The notes below the pieces were generated by a model, which saw only the letters and a list, made by a program, of their open reading frames with translations, had not been told where the DNA came from and searched no databases. Positions 26,317 to 34,998 of a DNA stretch of 60,986 bases are shown here, piece after piece. The DNA comes from an uncultured Saprospiraceae bacterium. Lineage in GTDB: Bacteria; Bacteroidota; Bacteroidia; Chitinophagales; Saprospiraceae. Location of the stretch: the NCBI GenBank assembly GCA_938041445.1, contig CALISO010000024.1, positions 1-60,986 of the forward strand, written 5' to 3'. Position 1 is the first letter of the stretch, and each line of letters starts with the position of its first letter. The position numbers were made by a program, and so were the translations under genes.

Positions 26317-27284
26317 AAACAGTCGTAGTAACAGGAGCATCAGGTTTCTTGGGTCAGTATATCATCCAAGCATTAATCAGAGATACTGACTTCCAAGTAA
26401 TTGGCATTTACAATAGTACTAAGCCAACGGAAGAACATTCTCATCGCGTTACTTATGCTCAGTGTAACCTCTATGATGTGATGACTCTAGATCTCATCGT
26501 TGCAACTGCACAGTATGTCATCCACTCAGCTGCTATTGTTAGCTTTCATCCAAGTATGGAAGCTGAGATGAAACGATTTAATCAAGAATCCACAGCCAAT
26601 ATTGTAAATCTATGCCTTGACAACAACATACAGAAGCTCATACATATCAGTAGCATCTCTGCTCTTGGAGGCATTGAGAACCAGACTATGAATGAGGCAT
26701 TTGACAATAAGTCTGGTGTGAGTTATAGTGCCTATGGACTCTCTAAAAAAGAATCAGAACTAGAAGTGTGGAGAGGTATTCAAGAAGGGCTCAATGCAAC
26801 TATCCTCAACCCAAGTCTGATCATTGGAAGTGGAGACTGGACCAAAGGTTCACCCAATATGATACGGTCTGTGGCCAAAGGTCTTAAGTATTACCCTACA
26901 GGTAGTACAGGATTTGTCTATGCAGGTGATGTTGCAAAGCTGGTAACTCTTGCTTTAGATGATACAGACTCTAATGGGCAACGCTACCTATGTAGTGCAA
27001 GCTCCTTGCCCTATCTTACTGTAATCCAAGAAGTTGCCAAGTGCTTACGGACAGATGCACCAGCCAAGCCTATCAAAAAATTGCACATCAATTTAGTGGG
27101 ATTCGCAATGAAAATTAAAAGCCTATTTTCAAAAAGTGATACAGCGATTATTACCAAAGCGAGCTTAACTACAGCTTCAAAACACTATGCATATGACGGC
27201 AGTAAGTCTACCACAATACCTGGATTTACCTATACGGATATCCCTACTGCAGTGGATAAAATATGTCAAGAATATATGGTCTGA
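26313..27284 (+). CDS. NAD(P)-dependent epimerase/dehydratase family protein (extended SDR)
   Basis: The 323-residue protein has the Rossmann motif VVTGASGFLGQYI near the N-terminus, IHSAAIVSF, and the catalytic Tyr/Lys pair in SYSAYGLSKKESE. The substrate-binding C-terminal part has no motif that fixes the substrate. It resembles the dihydroflavonol-4-reductase-like / 3-beta-HSD-like group of SDRs that act on sugars, isoprenoids or aldehydes. Its start overlaps the anmK stop codon (ATGA), so translation is probably coupled. Confidence 0.88.
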   Translation: MKTVVVTGASGFLGQYIIQALIRDTDFQVIGIYNSTKPTEEHSHRVTYAQCNLYDVMTLDLIVATAQYVIHSAAIVSFHPSMEAEMKRFNQESTANIVNLCLDNNIQKLIHISSISALGGIENQTMNEAFDNKSGVSYSAYGLSKKESELEVWRGIQEGLNATILNPSLIIGSGDWTKGSPNMIRSVAKGLKYYPTGSTGFVYAGDVAKLVTLALDDTDSNGQRYLCSASSLPYLTVIQEVAKCLRTDAPAKPIKKLHINLVGFAMKIKSLFSKSDTAIITKASLTTASKHYAYDGSKSTTIPGFTYTDIPTAVDKICQEYMV

Positions 27285-27304
27285 TTAACTATTCTGAGAT
27301 CACT

Positions 27305-28564
27305 CTAGTCTCTAGGAATGGGTGAGCCATGTGGATCTGTTTCTGGATATCCTAGCTTGTCATCCACTCTAGAGATAATATCATCATTGAGATGATGCTC
27401 ATAGTACTCAGCTTCTAAGTGGACAAGGTCTGGATCGATACCCATTTCTGTAGTTTGGTAAGTCTCCCATAGTCTATGTGCTCTCTGCATTTTTAACGCT
27501 TGCTTTTCACCCATCAGTGTGAGCTGCACAAGATCATTACCAGTGTCTATGACGAATTGATTTCTCAACATCTTTCTGACTACATACTTTATTCTAGAAT
27601 TGGAATGATCAAGTGTATCGGCAATTACAAGAGTACTTAGCTGACTAGGTTTAGATTTATCAAGGAGTCTGAGGACATCTTCTTGAATGATTCGATTCTT
27701 CTCATTGAATCTAACCAGTCCTTTTTTAATGATCCCTTTCTTTGGTGAAAATAAAACTGCAAAACAGTATAAAACAGTCGCAACTAAGCACATCACTGGA
27801 CCAGGAGTAGTATCAAATACTACAGTCAAAAAGAATCCAATAACAGTCGTAATCAATCCAATAAATGCAGCAATAACTAATACCCGCTTCAATTTATCAG
27901 ATAATAACAAGGCAGTTGCTGCTGGTGTCACTAACATCGCTACAACTAAGATAACCCCTGCTGCACTCAACGATGCTACAACAACTATTGATAATAAGAA
28001 CATTAAGTAATAATGAATGGTCTTCACTGATATTCCCATTGCCTCTGCTATTGTTTCTTGGAATGTGGTGATGAATAAAAATCGATACAAGACAGCTACA
28101 CTTATCAAAGTATAGATTAAGACTAAGGCAGTAATCACAATGTCTTCATTTGTGACTCCAAATATATTTCCAAATAAGAAGTGCTGAAGATCCAAATGCA
28201 CCCCATCCTGCTTACTGATTTTGCTTATTCCAATCACACCGATACTGAACATTGCAGTAAAAATGATCCCAATTGTTGCATCGTTTTTAGTCTGCACATT
28301 TTGCTGGAGCCATGAAATGGCGATTGCTGTAATTACCCCAGCTACTGTTGCACCTAGAAAAAACCCAATAGCGCTATAACCAAACAGAAGAAATGCAAAA
28401 AATACGCCTGGAAGAATCGCATGTGACAAAGCATCACCCAATAATGACATATTACGAAGGACAATGAAGCATCCTATGACTCCACACATTACACCTACCA
28501 TCATAGAGACAACTAATGCTCTGAGAGCCCAAGGGTAACTCATCACCTCGATGATATGATTCAT
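27305..28564 (-). CDS. Metal ABC transporter permease fused to a DtxR/MntR-like metal-sensing domain
   Basis: The first 280 or so residues are an ABC-3 permease (ZnuB/MntB/SitC type): GCFIVLRNMSLLGDALSHAI, then about eight hydrophobic helices and SLSAAGVILVVAMLVTPAATA. A winged-helix segment follows (LLDKSKPSQLSTLVIADTLD), then a DtxR-type metal-binding domain ending YPETDPHGSPIP. The ligands of the DtxR family are all present: HRLWE, VHLEAEYYEHH (His, Glu, Glu, His); Glu replaces the Cys of DtxR, as in manganese-responsive MntR. The ATG at 28564 is preferred over 28585 because the promoter element ends only 3 bases before 28585. No ABC ATPase or binding protein is next to it. Confidence 0.92.
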   Translation of the reverse strand: MNHIIEVMSYPWALRALVVSMMVGVMCGVIGCFIVLRNMSLLGDALSHAILPGVFFAFLLFGYSAIGFFLGATVAGVITAIAISWLQQNVQTKNDATIGIIFTAMFSIGVIGISKISKQDGVHLDLQHFLFGNIFGVTNEDIVITALVLIYTLISVAVLYRFLFITTFQETIAEAMGISVKTIHYYLMFLLSIVVVASLSAAGVILVVAMLVTPAATALLLSDKLKRVLVIAAFIGLITTVIGFFLTVVFDTTPGPVMCLVATVLYCFAVLFSPKKGIIKKGLVRFNEKNRIIQEDVLRLLDKSKPSQLSTLVIADTLDHSNSRIKYVVRKMLRNQFVIDTGNDLVQLTLMGEKQALKMQRAHRLWETYQTTEMGIDPDLVHLEAEYYEHHLNDDIISRVDDKLGYPETDPHGSPIPRD

Positions 28565-28588
28565 TATCTCTAAAATATCCTGCATAAA

Positions 28589-28597
28589 GCAAAGATA
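28589..28597 (-). promoter_or_regulatory. Promoter -7 element (TATCTTTGC) for the fused permease gene
   Basis: The minus strand reads TATCTTTGC, a perfect TAnnTTTG plus C. It ends 3 bases before the ATG at 28585. Transcription would start near 28583, so either the message is nearly leaderless or, more likely, translation begins at the ATG at 28564 with about 20 bases of leader. Confidence 0.5.
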
Positions 28598-28613
28598 ATT
28601 ACAATTATCTAAA

Positions 28614-29522
28614 TTAGTTTTTAGATGTGTCTAAAAATTCAGTAAGTATCCCTTCCTTCATAGAATATGCTGAAACATAGACATCCTTAATGTTTACATT
28701 CTTGAGCACATATATAATCAAAGCTAGAGATACTACTAGGTACTGAGCTCTGTGCTTAGGAATACCATCTATGTTCATCCTTTGCTCTATACTCATTGTG
28801 ACAGACTTAGCATACAAATCCTTAATACTTTCAATGTCAAGAGTAGTCAAGCTATCAGTAACTCCACCATACATATATGTAGCTAGTATCTCATAAGTCC
28901 CAGCTGCACCTATGAGATCATACTCTGTGTTACTATCCAAGACAGCTTTTAATGGCTCTAACTTCTCATCTAAGAATGTATTTAATGCTGCTAAATCTGA
29001 TGGGTGAATTGGGTCAGTTTTCATAAACTGATGATAAAGAATAGATATCCCAACTTTAAAACTCTGAAACCATTCAATAGTAGTAGCACCTTTAATAAAC
29101 TCGACACTACCACCTCCAATATCCATCACTAGATGGGGGCGACTATGCTGATATAACTGTCCTATCCCTTTTGCAATATATTGAGCTTCTTGATTACCCG
29201 ATATAAGAGTGATATTAATATTGGCTTCTTGTTCAGCGTTGTCAATGAACTCCTGATTATTCTTAGCTGTACGTAATGCTGCTGTACCGATAGCTTGATA
29301 CTCTGTGATTTCATACTGATTCATTAAAATCCTGAATTCTTTTAATGTACTTATCCCTCTATGGAATGCTTCATCATCGATGTGATGAATATCTACTCCA
29401 CCAAGGTATACATACCTCCTTTCTTTGATAACAGTATCAAATGTTCCATCATTTTTCAGATCTACTATCAATAAATGAAAGGTATTAGTCCCTAAGTCTA
29501 TGACTGCAACTCTCTTGCTCAA
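28614..29522 (-). CDS. Ppx/GppA-family phosphatase
   Basis: The 302-residue protein is of the exopolyphosphatase / guanosine pentaphosphate phosphohydrolase family, an ASKHA ATPase fold. Visible motifs are AVIDLGTNTFHLLIVD (phosphate 1), GTAALRTAKN, ISGNQEAQYIAKGI, LVMDIGGGSVEFI (phosphate 2) and LIGAAGTYE. It has only the N-terminal two domains, as in short Bacteroidota members, so activity on polyP versus (p)ppGpp cannot be separated. The start overlaps the upstream lipoprotein's stop codon by 4 bases, so they are probably cotranscribed. Confidence 0.9.
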   Translation of the reverse strand: MSKRVAVIDLGTNTFHLLIVDLKNDGTFDTVIKERRYVYLGGVDIHHIDDEAFHRGISTLKEFRILMNQYEITEYQAIGTAALRTAKNNQEFIDNAEQEANINITLISGNQEAQYIAKGIGQLYQHSRPHLVMDIGGGSVEFIKGATTIEWFQSFKVGISILYHQFMKTDPIHPSDLAALNTFLDEKLEPLKAVLDSNTEYDLIGAAGTYEILATYMYGGVTDSLTTLDIESIKDLYAKSVTMSIEQRMNIDGIPKHRAQYLVVSLALIIYVLKNVNIKDVYVSAYSMKEGILTEFLDTSKN

Positions 29523-30034
29523 TGTACAGGATCTAGTCCAGCAGCTTTTTGAGAATCAATTGCTTGCTGAATCATTGTGCTATAGAATTCTATGCCTTTA
29601 TCAGACATTAGATTGGCATAAAGTGGAGTCTCTCCATCGACGAATACATAAAACTTACACGCATCATCAAAGTAGACATTTGCCTCAAGTACAATATCTC
29701 CTTCTATATGAAAAAACTGTCTACCCATCGCCTTACAATTATCAGGGATAGTACCTAGTGGTACTACAGATATATAATTGAGATTTGCTCTAATACTATT
29801 TTCCTCATCTTGACTCATACTGAATGGCAATTCAAAAAATATATAATCGGTGTAAGTACACTCTTTGTATAGCTTACTCATAATCTCTTTAGGAATACTT
29901 GGGATTTGTGGCCCAGTAGGTTGCGGCTGCTGAACAGCTACTGCTTGATTAGAACTAGCAGGTTGTTCACCTGTGTTGCATTGTGAGAAGGAGACTGCAA
30001 GAATAATGAATATGAATAGCTTGAAAAATTTCAT
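29519..30034 (-). CDS. Hypothetical lipoprotein
   Basis: The 171-residue protein has a lipoprotein signal (LFIFIILAVSFSQC, Cys19) and a Gln/Pro/Ala-rich stretch, then a compact domain of about 120 residues with CTYTDYIFFELPFSM, NCKAMGRQFFHIEGDIVLEA and CKFYVFVDGETPLYANLMS. I do not recognise the family. Two or three cysteines in the mature domain might form disulfides. It overlaps the Ppx/GppA gene by 4 bases, which suggests a joint transcript but not a joint function. Confidence 0.7.
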   Translation of the reverse strand: MKFFKLFIFIILAVSFSQCNTGEQPASSNQAVAVQQPQPTGPQIPSIPKEIMSKLYKECTYTDYIFFELPFSMSQDEENSIRANLNYISVVPLGTIPDNCKAMGRQFFHIEGDIVLEANVYFDDACKFYVFVDGETPLYANLMSDKGIEFYSTMIQQAIDSQKAAGLDPVH

Positions 30035-30099
30035 AGAAAGTATGGTTAATAAATAGTTGTGTAAATATAGTCAATCACATTGAGCCCACTCACCCATTA

Positions 30100-30705
30100 T
30101 CAGAATGCGAATTCTCCCCTTACTGACCATAAATAATTCCTCAGTCCTCCGGTAGTGAGTTGCTCATCTTGGTACATCTGTGTAAGCGATCTGCTATATC
30201 TAACCGTCAGTCCTAACCTTCTGGTAAAGAAGAATGTACCTCCAGCAATGAAAGAAAGGTCATTGTCGTACTCACTTACAAATGGATTAATAATTGGGTT
30301 GTCACTCTCTGCACTGATCAAGAAATCATAAGACATTCCTAAGTGTCCAGCTATTTTATAGTATTCCTTATCCCTTATATACCAGTCTTTAAATTCAAGG
30401 AATACTGGTATTTGTGCATAGTTGAGAGAGGTTTTAGCATCAGTAGAAAACAGCATAATATCTAAAGCTCCTTGTCTACTACCTTTTTGGATATATCCAA
30501 CCTCCATTCCCAGTGCTAGTTTCTCAGTCAACAATGTTTGGACTTGGATCCCTGCAGTTAAACCACCTTTGTCAAATCCAGCTAATGCATCACCTTCCAT
30601 TTGCGAAAGCGCAAGACCTGTATAAGCTCGAGCGATAAACCTCTGAGCCGGCAAAAGAGATGTACAGAATATAAAAAAAGTAAAGATGAAAATAAACCTC
30701 TTCAT
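30100..30705 (-). CDS. PorT-like outer-membrane beta-barrel protein
   Basis: The protein of about 201 residues has a signal peptide (MKRFIFIFTFFIFCTSLLPA, cleaved before QRF) and a barrel of the OMP_b-brl_2 / PorT type: GLALSQMEGDALAGFDKGGL, LALGMEVGYIQKGSR, YAQIPVFLEFK and the closing RNYLWSVRGEFAF. The family's members include PorT, involved in T9SS function in Porphyromonas, but many paralogues have unknown roles. The ATG at 30705 is chosen, because 42 upstream in-frame residues lie across the promoter region. It is divergent from a small conserved gene, with overlapping promoters. Confidence 0.8.
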   Translation of the reverse strand: MKRFIFIFTFFIFCTSLLPAQRFIARAYTGLALSQMEGDALAGFDKGGLTAGIQVQTLLTEKLALGMEVGYIQKGSRQGALDIMLFSTDAKTSLNYAQIPVFLEFKDWYIRDKEYYKIAGHLGMSYDFLISAESDNPIINPFVSEYDNDLSFIAGGTFFFTRRLGLTVRYSRSLTQMYQDEQLTTGGLRNYLWSVRGEFAF

Positions 30706-30736
30706 ATAAGAGTTCTTATTATATATTGGAAAATTA

Positions 30737-30745
30737 TATATTTGC
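30737..30745 (+). promoter_or_regulatory. Promoter -7 element (TATATTTGC) for the small conserved gene and downstream MBL gene
   Basis: This is a perfect TAnnTTTG plus C, ending 18 bases before the ATG at 30764. It lies next to the minus-strand element at 30747-30754, so the two promoters face in opposite directions across almost the same DNA. Confidence 0.55.
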
Positions 30746-30746
30746 A

Positions 30747-30754
30747 CAAACATA
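30747..30754 (-). promoter_or_regulatory. Promoter -7 element (TATGTTTG) for the PorT-like gene
   Basis: The minus strand reads TATGTTTG, a full match, 41 bases upstream of the ATG at 30705. Only one base separates it from the plus-strand element at 30737-30745, so RNA polymerase probably cannot occupy both at once. Confidence 0.45.
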
Positions 30755-30763
30755 GGTGATAAT

Positions 30764-31066
30764 ATGCGAAAGTCGTTCAGTAAATCTTCCTTAAAAAAGC
30801 TAGAAACTCTTTTTATGCTTTTAGGCTTCACTGTAAGATACGAAAAAGGTCAGTTCAAATCTGGCTATTGTATCGTAAAAGACCGCAATATTGTCGTGCT
30901 TAATAAGTTTTTCGAAACAAAAGAGAGAATCAAGATACTTGATTCTGTTCTCGAGTCGATTCCACTCAATAATATCGACCATCTGGATGATAAAAATCGG
31001 CAATACCTCAAAGACTTAAGGTCTGATGTGCCAGAACCACAACTCATTCTACCATTAGCAAGCTAA
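30764..31066 (+). CDS. Small conserved protein of unknown function
   Basis: The 100-residue protein is basic and without a signal peptide or membrane helix. Notable segments are KKLETLFMLLGFTVRYEKG, FKSGYCIVKDRNIVVLNKFF and a C-terminal proline stretch (VPEPQLILPLAS). Its one-Cys pattern SGYCIV is typical of conserved Bacteroidota hypotheticals that I have seen beside MBL hydrolases, though no function is known to me. Its last codons overlap the likely start of the MBL gene, so translation is probably coupled. A perfect promoter element lies 18 bases upstream. Confidence 0.8.
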   Translation: MRKSFSKSSLKKLETLFMLLGFTVRYEKGQFKSGYCIVKDRNIVVLNKFFETKERIKILDSVLESIPLNNIDHLDDKNRQYLKDLRSDVPEPQLILPLAS

Positions 31067-31830
31067 GAATCACTCTACTCGGAACAGGGACTTCATACGG
31101 TGTACCTGTGATGGGTTGCACTTGTGATACTTGCCAATCTGACCATCCATACGACCAACGCTATCGGTCATCAGCAATTATAGAATCGGATCAGACTACT
31201 GTATTAATTGATACCGGTCCTGACTTACGATCTCAGCTACTCAGACATGGAACTGAGATGCTCGACGGAATCATTATGACACATGAGCACAATGATCACA
31301 CAGCTGGAATCGACGATGTCCGACCATTCAACTTTTGGGCTAAGCGAGACATTCCCTTTTACGTTGAGCAACGGGTATTGGATAATCTCCAAATCAGATT
31401 TAGATACATCTTCGAAAAGTCTTACTCTACTGCTGCGAAACTAGAGCCTCATTCTATTGTACCAGGTGAGTCATTTATTATTAATGAGATAGAGATAGTC
31501 CCTTTCAGAGTCAATCATGGCACACTCCCCATACTAGGATATAGGATAGGTAATCTCGCGTACATCACAGATGCGAAGACCATCCCTCCAGAGTCAATGA
31601 AGTTATTGGAAGGGATTGATATTCTGATTGTGAATGCGCTGGAAGATCGTAATCACCCTACCCACTTCAGTCTGAGTGAAGCGACTAACTTAGCTGATAG
31701 TCTCTCTGTGAAACAAGTCTATATTACGCATATGAGTCACCGGATGGGACGACATCTAGACAAACAAAAAACTCTGCCTTCTCACATTACACTTGGATAC
31801 GACACACTAGAGATAGAGTTTACAGCATAG
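31054..31830 (+). CDS. MBL-fold metallo-hydrolase (PhnP-like phosphodiesterase group), non-canonical start
   Basis: The protein has the metallo-beta-lactamase motif HEHNDHTAG, a zinc-type Cys cluster GCTCDTC, LIDTGPDL, NHGTLPILGYRI and ITDAKTIPPE, and a late His in YITHMSHR. This fits the PhnP-like group that cleaves cyclic phosphodiesters; the substrate is unknown. The conserved first strand, LRITLLGTGTSYGVPV, lies upstream of the first usual start codon (GTG at 31108). In frame, back to the stop codon at 31024, there is no ATG, GTG or TTG other than 31108, so I place the start at ATT 31054 (giving SKLRITLLGTGTS). A -1 frameshift from the upstream gene or a sequence error is also possible. 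If 31108 is used, a core strand is lost. Confidence 0.85.
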   Translation: MSKLRITLLGTGTSYGVPVMGCTCDTCQSDHPYDQRYRSSAIIESDQTTVLIDTGPDLRSQLLRHGTEMLDGIIMTHEHNDHTAGIDDVRPFNFWAKRDIPFYVEQRVLDNLQIRFRYIFEKSYSTAAKLEPHSIVPGESFIINEIEIVPFRVNHGTLPILGYRIGNLAYITDAKTIPPESMKLLEGIDILIVNALEDRNHPTHFSLSEATNLADSLSVKQVYITHMSHRMGRHLDKQKTLPSHITLGYDTLEIEFTA

Positions 31831-31865
31831 ACCTATCTATCAATAATTTATTCTATCTTAGATAT

Positions 31866-32837
31866 GTGAGGAATTTAGCTACAGCGATAACATTAGTCAA
31901 CACATACTTGCTGGTATTCGTATCATCTGTTTCGGGTCAACAGACTCCTCAGTACACAATGAAGATGTACAACCTCTATCAATCTAATGTAGCATTTGCA
32001 GGTATTGAGGACAATCTGAATGTCTTCGGATTTTACCGTACACAATGGCAGGGAGTTACAGGCCAGCCCAAGCAATATATGGTCAATGCTACGATTCCAA
32101 TGCACATCTGGAAAGGTGGAGTCGGAGCTAAAATAGAAGGGTTCAACAATGGGGCTGAAAATGTGACGAGAGCTTCAGTCAGTTATAACAGGATAATCAA
32201 TACCGGGCAATTGACATTCAGTGGAGGGGCATCCATAGGACTTAGCCAAATATCTATTGATGGCTCAAAACTTATCACCCCAGATGGTCAGTACATCGGC
32301 ACGATAGACCACCAAGATCCAATCTTAGATAATCAAGTTGTTCAAAGCCTCTATCCAGAATATATGCTTTCAGGATTTGTTTCTCATCCACTGTTCGACG
32401 TTGGCCTTTCACTCAACAATGTCATACCATCCACTAGAAATTTAGAGACAATTAACTTTACTCAGAGTAAATATTTTGAAGCTGTCGGAATTTATTATAT
32501 CCCGTTAAGGGGTGGATATTTATTGGAGCCTGGTATTATAATTAGGTCTAATTTGAATGTCGTACAGACAGATATCTTCACATCTGTAAAATATGGCAAT
32601 ATTTTTGGTGGTATACAAGTCCGTGGGTATTCGGGCAACAGTCTAGAATCATTCTCGCTAATGGGTGGGATAAAATTTAATGACCGTTATACAATATCTT
32701 ACAGTTTTGACGTTTTGGTTAATGCGTTGAGACAGGTAAGCGATGGCACTCACGAATTAATGCTGAAATATAGTTTTCAAAATGAGATAAACACAGGACT
32801 CCCTCCAAGGACAATGTACTCACCAAGAAATTTATAA
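31866..32837 (+). CDS. PorP/SprF-family type IX secretion system membrane protein
   Basis: The 323-residue outer-membrane protein has a signal peptide (LVNTYLLVFVSSVSG, cleaved before QQT) and the PorP/SprF hallmark near the N-terminus: YNLYQSNVAFAGIEDNLNVF, YRTQWQGVTGQP. Beta-strand repeats such as FGGIQVRGYSGNSLES follow, with GGIKFNDRYTISYSFD near the end. PorP interacts with the PorK/N ring and, in related systems, helps secrete or anchor partner proteins. It lies immediately upstream of GldK-L-M-N, the porPKLMN order of Porphyromonas. The start is a GTG at 31866; no ATG precedes it in frame and a later Met would remove the signal peptide. Confidence 0.9.
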   Translation: MRNLATAITLVNTYLLVFVSSVSGQQTPQYTMKMYNLYQSNVAFAGIEDNLNVFGFYRTQWQGVTGQPKQYMVNATIPMHIWKGGVGAKIEGFNNGAENVTRASVSYNRIINTGQLTFSGGASIGLSQISIDGSKLITPDGQYIGTIDHQDPILDNQVVQSLYPEYMLSGFVSHPLFDVGLSLNNVIPSTRNLETINFTQSKYFEAVGIYYIPLRGGYLLEPGIIIRSNLNVVQTDIFTSVKYGNIFGGIQVRGYSGNSLESFSLMGGIKFNDRYTISYSFDVLVNALRQVSDGTHELMLKYSFQNEINTGLPPRTMYSPRNL

Positions 32838-33000
32838 TTCAATAAAAAGTTAAGTTGGACTGCGTTATCCTTCGATGACTAATTCGTGAGCAAATTAACT
32901 TATTGAGTCTGAAAATATGTGTCGTAAAATATGCTCCATCTAAATCAAGAAGATTATATTAGCGACTCCTTAGAAAATCTTTTGGAAAAAACACTGTAGA

Positions 33001-34242
33001 ATGAAAAATGTAGGAATTTTTTGTATCACCCTGTTGGGATTAGTATTAATCCTAGCTTCTTGCGGAAGAGAAGAGTCAGGAGACCTAATCGGAGTAATGG
33101 AGAGGCCATCATGGAATGGTATCAATCCTTACGGAATGGTTTACGTACCATCAGGGACACTTCACATTGGTCAATCAGACCAAGAATTATTCACAACATA
33201 TAATCAAAAGCCGAAGGCGATATCAATCCAAGGATTCTATATGGATGATACTGAGGTAACTAACAACGAATACAGACAATTTATCCATTGGGTAAGAGAT
33301 AGTATTGCTCATGGAGAAATGGGTGACTATTATACTGATGACTATGGTGAAGATAGATTGGACTGGGAGTATGAGTTGGATTATACTGACCCTACCCTAG
33401 ACAATATGTACTATCAAGGTGATATGGTACTCAACGGTAAAAGAGAATTAGATACAAGACAATTTAATTACGAATATCAGTGGGTTGATTGGAAAAAGGC
33501 TTCTGCAAGAGAAGAGCAAGTGAGAGCTGGACTTATAGAAAAAGATGATGTCAATGTTTATCCAGATACATTAGTTTGGATAAGAGACTTTTCTTACTCT
33601 TACAATGAGCCAATGACTAGAAATTACTTTTGGCACCCAGCATTTGATGACTATCCTGTAGTTGGGGTTAATTGGAAGCAAGCTAAAGCATTCTCTCACT
33701 GGAGAACAAAGTACTGGAATATGTACAAAGGTGACGATCAACCTAACTCAGAAGAATTCAGACTACCTACAGAGACTGAATGGGAGTACGCAGCGAGAGG
33801 TGGAAGAGCAATGGCTCCATACCCTTGGGGTGGATACTATATGAGAAATACTAAAGGATGTCTACTCGGAAACTTTAAACCAGGTAGAGGTAACTATCCT
33901 GAAGATGGTGGATTCTACACAGTTAAAGCTGATGCTTACTTCGCTAATGACTATGGACTATACAATATGTCAGGTAATGTGGCTGAGTGGACTGAAACAG
34001 CATACCACCCTAATGCATACTCACATGTACATGACTTGAACCCAGATATCAAATATGATGCTGCAGATGATGATCCGGAAGCTTACAAGCGTAAGGTAAT
34101 CAGAGGTGGATCATGGAAAGATATCGCTTACTACTGTCAGACTGGTACTAGACACTGGGAATTCCAAGACACGACTAAATCTTATATCGGATTTAGATGT
34201 GCCCTGACTTTCTTAGGAAGATCAGCTAACGACTTTAAGTAA
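33001..34242 (+). CDS. gldK: T9SS ring lipoprotein GldK/PorK
   Basis: GldK forms a periplasmic ring under the outer membrane with GldN. The 413-residue protein has a lipoprotein signal (LLGLVLILASC, Cys21) and a formylglycine-generating-enzyme-like (FGE-sulfatase) fold: YVPSGTLHIGQSD, IQGFYMDDTEVTNNEYRQFI, GVNWKQAKAFSHW, RLPTETEWEYAARGG, YNMSGNVAEWTE and RGGSWKDIAYYCQTG. The catalytic role of true FGE is not expected. No second GldJ-like copy is in the window. It begins the gldK-L-M-N run. Confidence 0.95.
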   Translation: MKNVGIFCITLLGLVLILASCGREESGDLIGVMERPSWNGINPYGMVYVPSGTLHIGQSDQELFTTYNQKPKAISIQGFYMDDTEVTNNEYRQFIHWVRDSIAHGEMGDYYTDDYGEDRLDWEYELDYTDPTLDNMYYQGDMVLNGKRELDTRQFNYEYQWVDWKKASAREEQVRAGLIEKDDVNVYPDTLVWIRDFSYSYNEPMTRNYFWHPAFDDYPVVGVNWKQAKAFSHWRTKYWNMYKGDDQPNSEEFRLPTETEWEYAARGGRAMAPYPWGGYYMRNTKGCLLGNFKPGRGNYPEDGGFYTVKADAYFANDYGLYNMSGNVAEWTETAYHPNAYSHVHDLNPDIKYDAADDDPEAYKRKVIRGGSWKDIAYYCQTGTRHWEFQDTTKSYIGFRCALTFLGRSANDFK

Positions 34243-34359
34243 TTATCACATCACTATACAATACTTTCAATTGCCTATCTACTATTTTCACCTAGTCAGA
34301 TGAGCAACAAATATTACCATAACTACTACTTTATTCATAAAAACTAAATTAAAAAAACA

Positions 34360-34953
34360 ATGAGTTTCGTAAAATCAAAAGGATTTAAATACCTAAAGAA
34401 CTTTATTATTGGTGTGGGTGCAGCCCTAGTAATGCTTGGTGCACTTTATAAAATCCAATCTTGGCCAATGCCTAGTATCGGTGATATGAAAGTTGATTTA
34501 CTTTCAGTGGGTCTTATTACAGAGGCAATCCTGTTCTTATTTTTAGGAATCATTGGACCAGACAAAGATTACTATTGGGAGAAACTATACCCAGGACTAG
34601 ACAATTACAACGGTAATGTAGCTGCACTTACTCCAGGTGGTGATGCTGCACTATCTGCTCCAGATCCACAAGCTGCTCAGGAGACTATGAACGGTATGTT
34701 GACAGAACTTCAAGGGATGTCTAAGAGTCTAGGATCATTGAAAGCACTTCAAGAAGTTGATTTCAGCCAGACTGGTGACCAAATTAAGACAATGGGTAAC
34801 TTCTACACTAAGATGAACGAGGCTATGGCTTCACTCAACAATACTGTAGATGACACTAAATTGTACCAAGAGCAACTTAGCTCATTGAACAGAAATATTT
34901 CTTCATTGAACGGTGTTTACGGAAACGTATTGACTGCATTCAAAGGAAACTAA
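34360..34953 (+). CDS. gldL: T9SS motor protein GldL/PorL
   Basis: GldL forms, with GldM, the proton-driven motor in the inner membrane. The 197-residue protein has two N-terminal helices, FIIGVGAALVMLGALYKIQ (about 15-33) and VDLLSVGLITEAILFLFLGI (about 45-63). Lys31 and the conserved Glu55 inside the helices are the residues thought to couple proton flow to rotation. A cytoplasmic C-terminal part rich in coiled-coil-like heptads (LQGMSKSLGSLKAL, LNRNISSLNGVYG) follows. A 45-base gap separates it from gldM. Confidence 0.96.
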   Translation: MSFVKSKGFKYLKNFIIGVGAALVMLGALYKIQSWPMPSIGDMKVDLLSVGLITEAILFLFLGIIGPDKDYYWEKLYPGLDNYNGNVAALTPGGDAALSAPDPQAAQETMNGMLTELQGMSKSLGSLKALQEVDFSQTGDQIKTMGNFYTKMNEAMASLNNTVDDTKLYQEQLSSLNRNISSLNGVYGNVLTAFKGN

Positions 34954-34998
34954 TTGATATATTCAGTTAATTATTAATAACCATTAAAATAATAGAAT

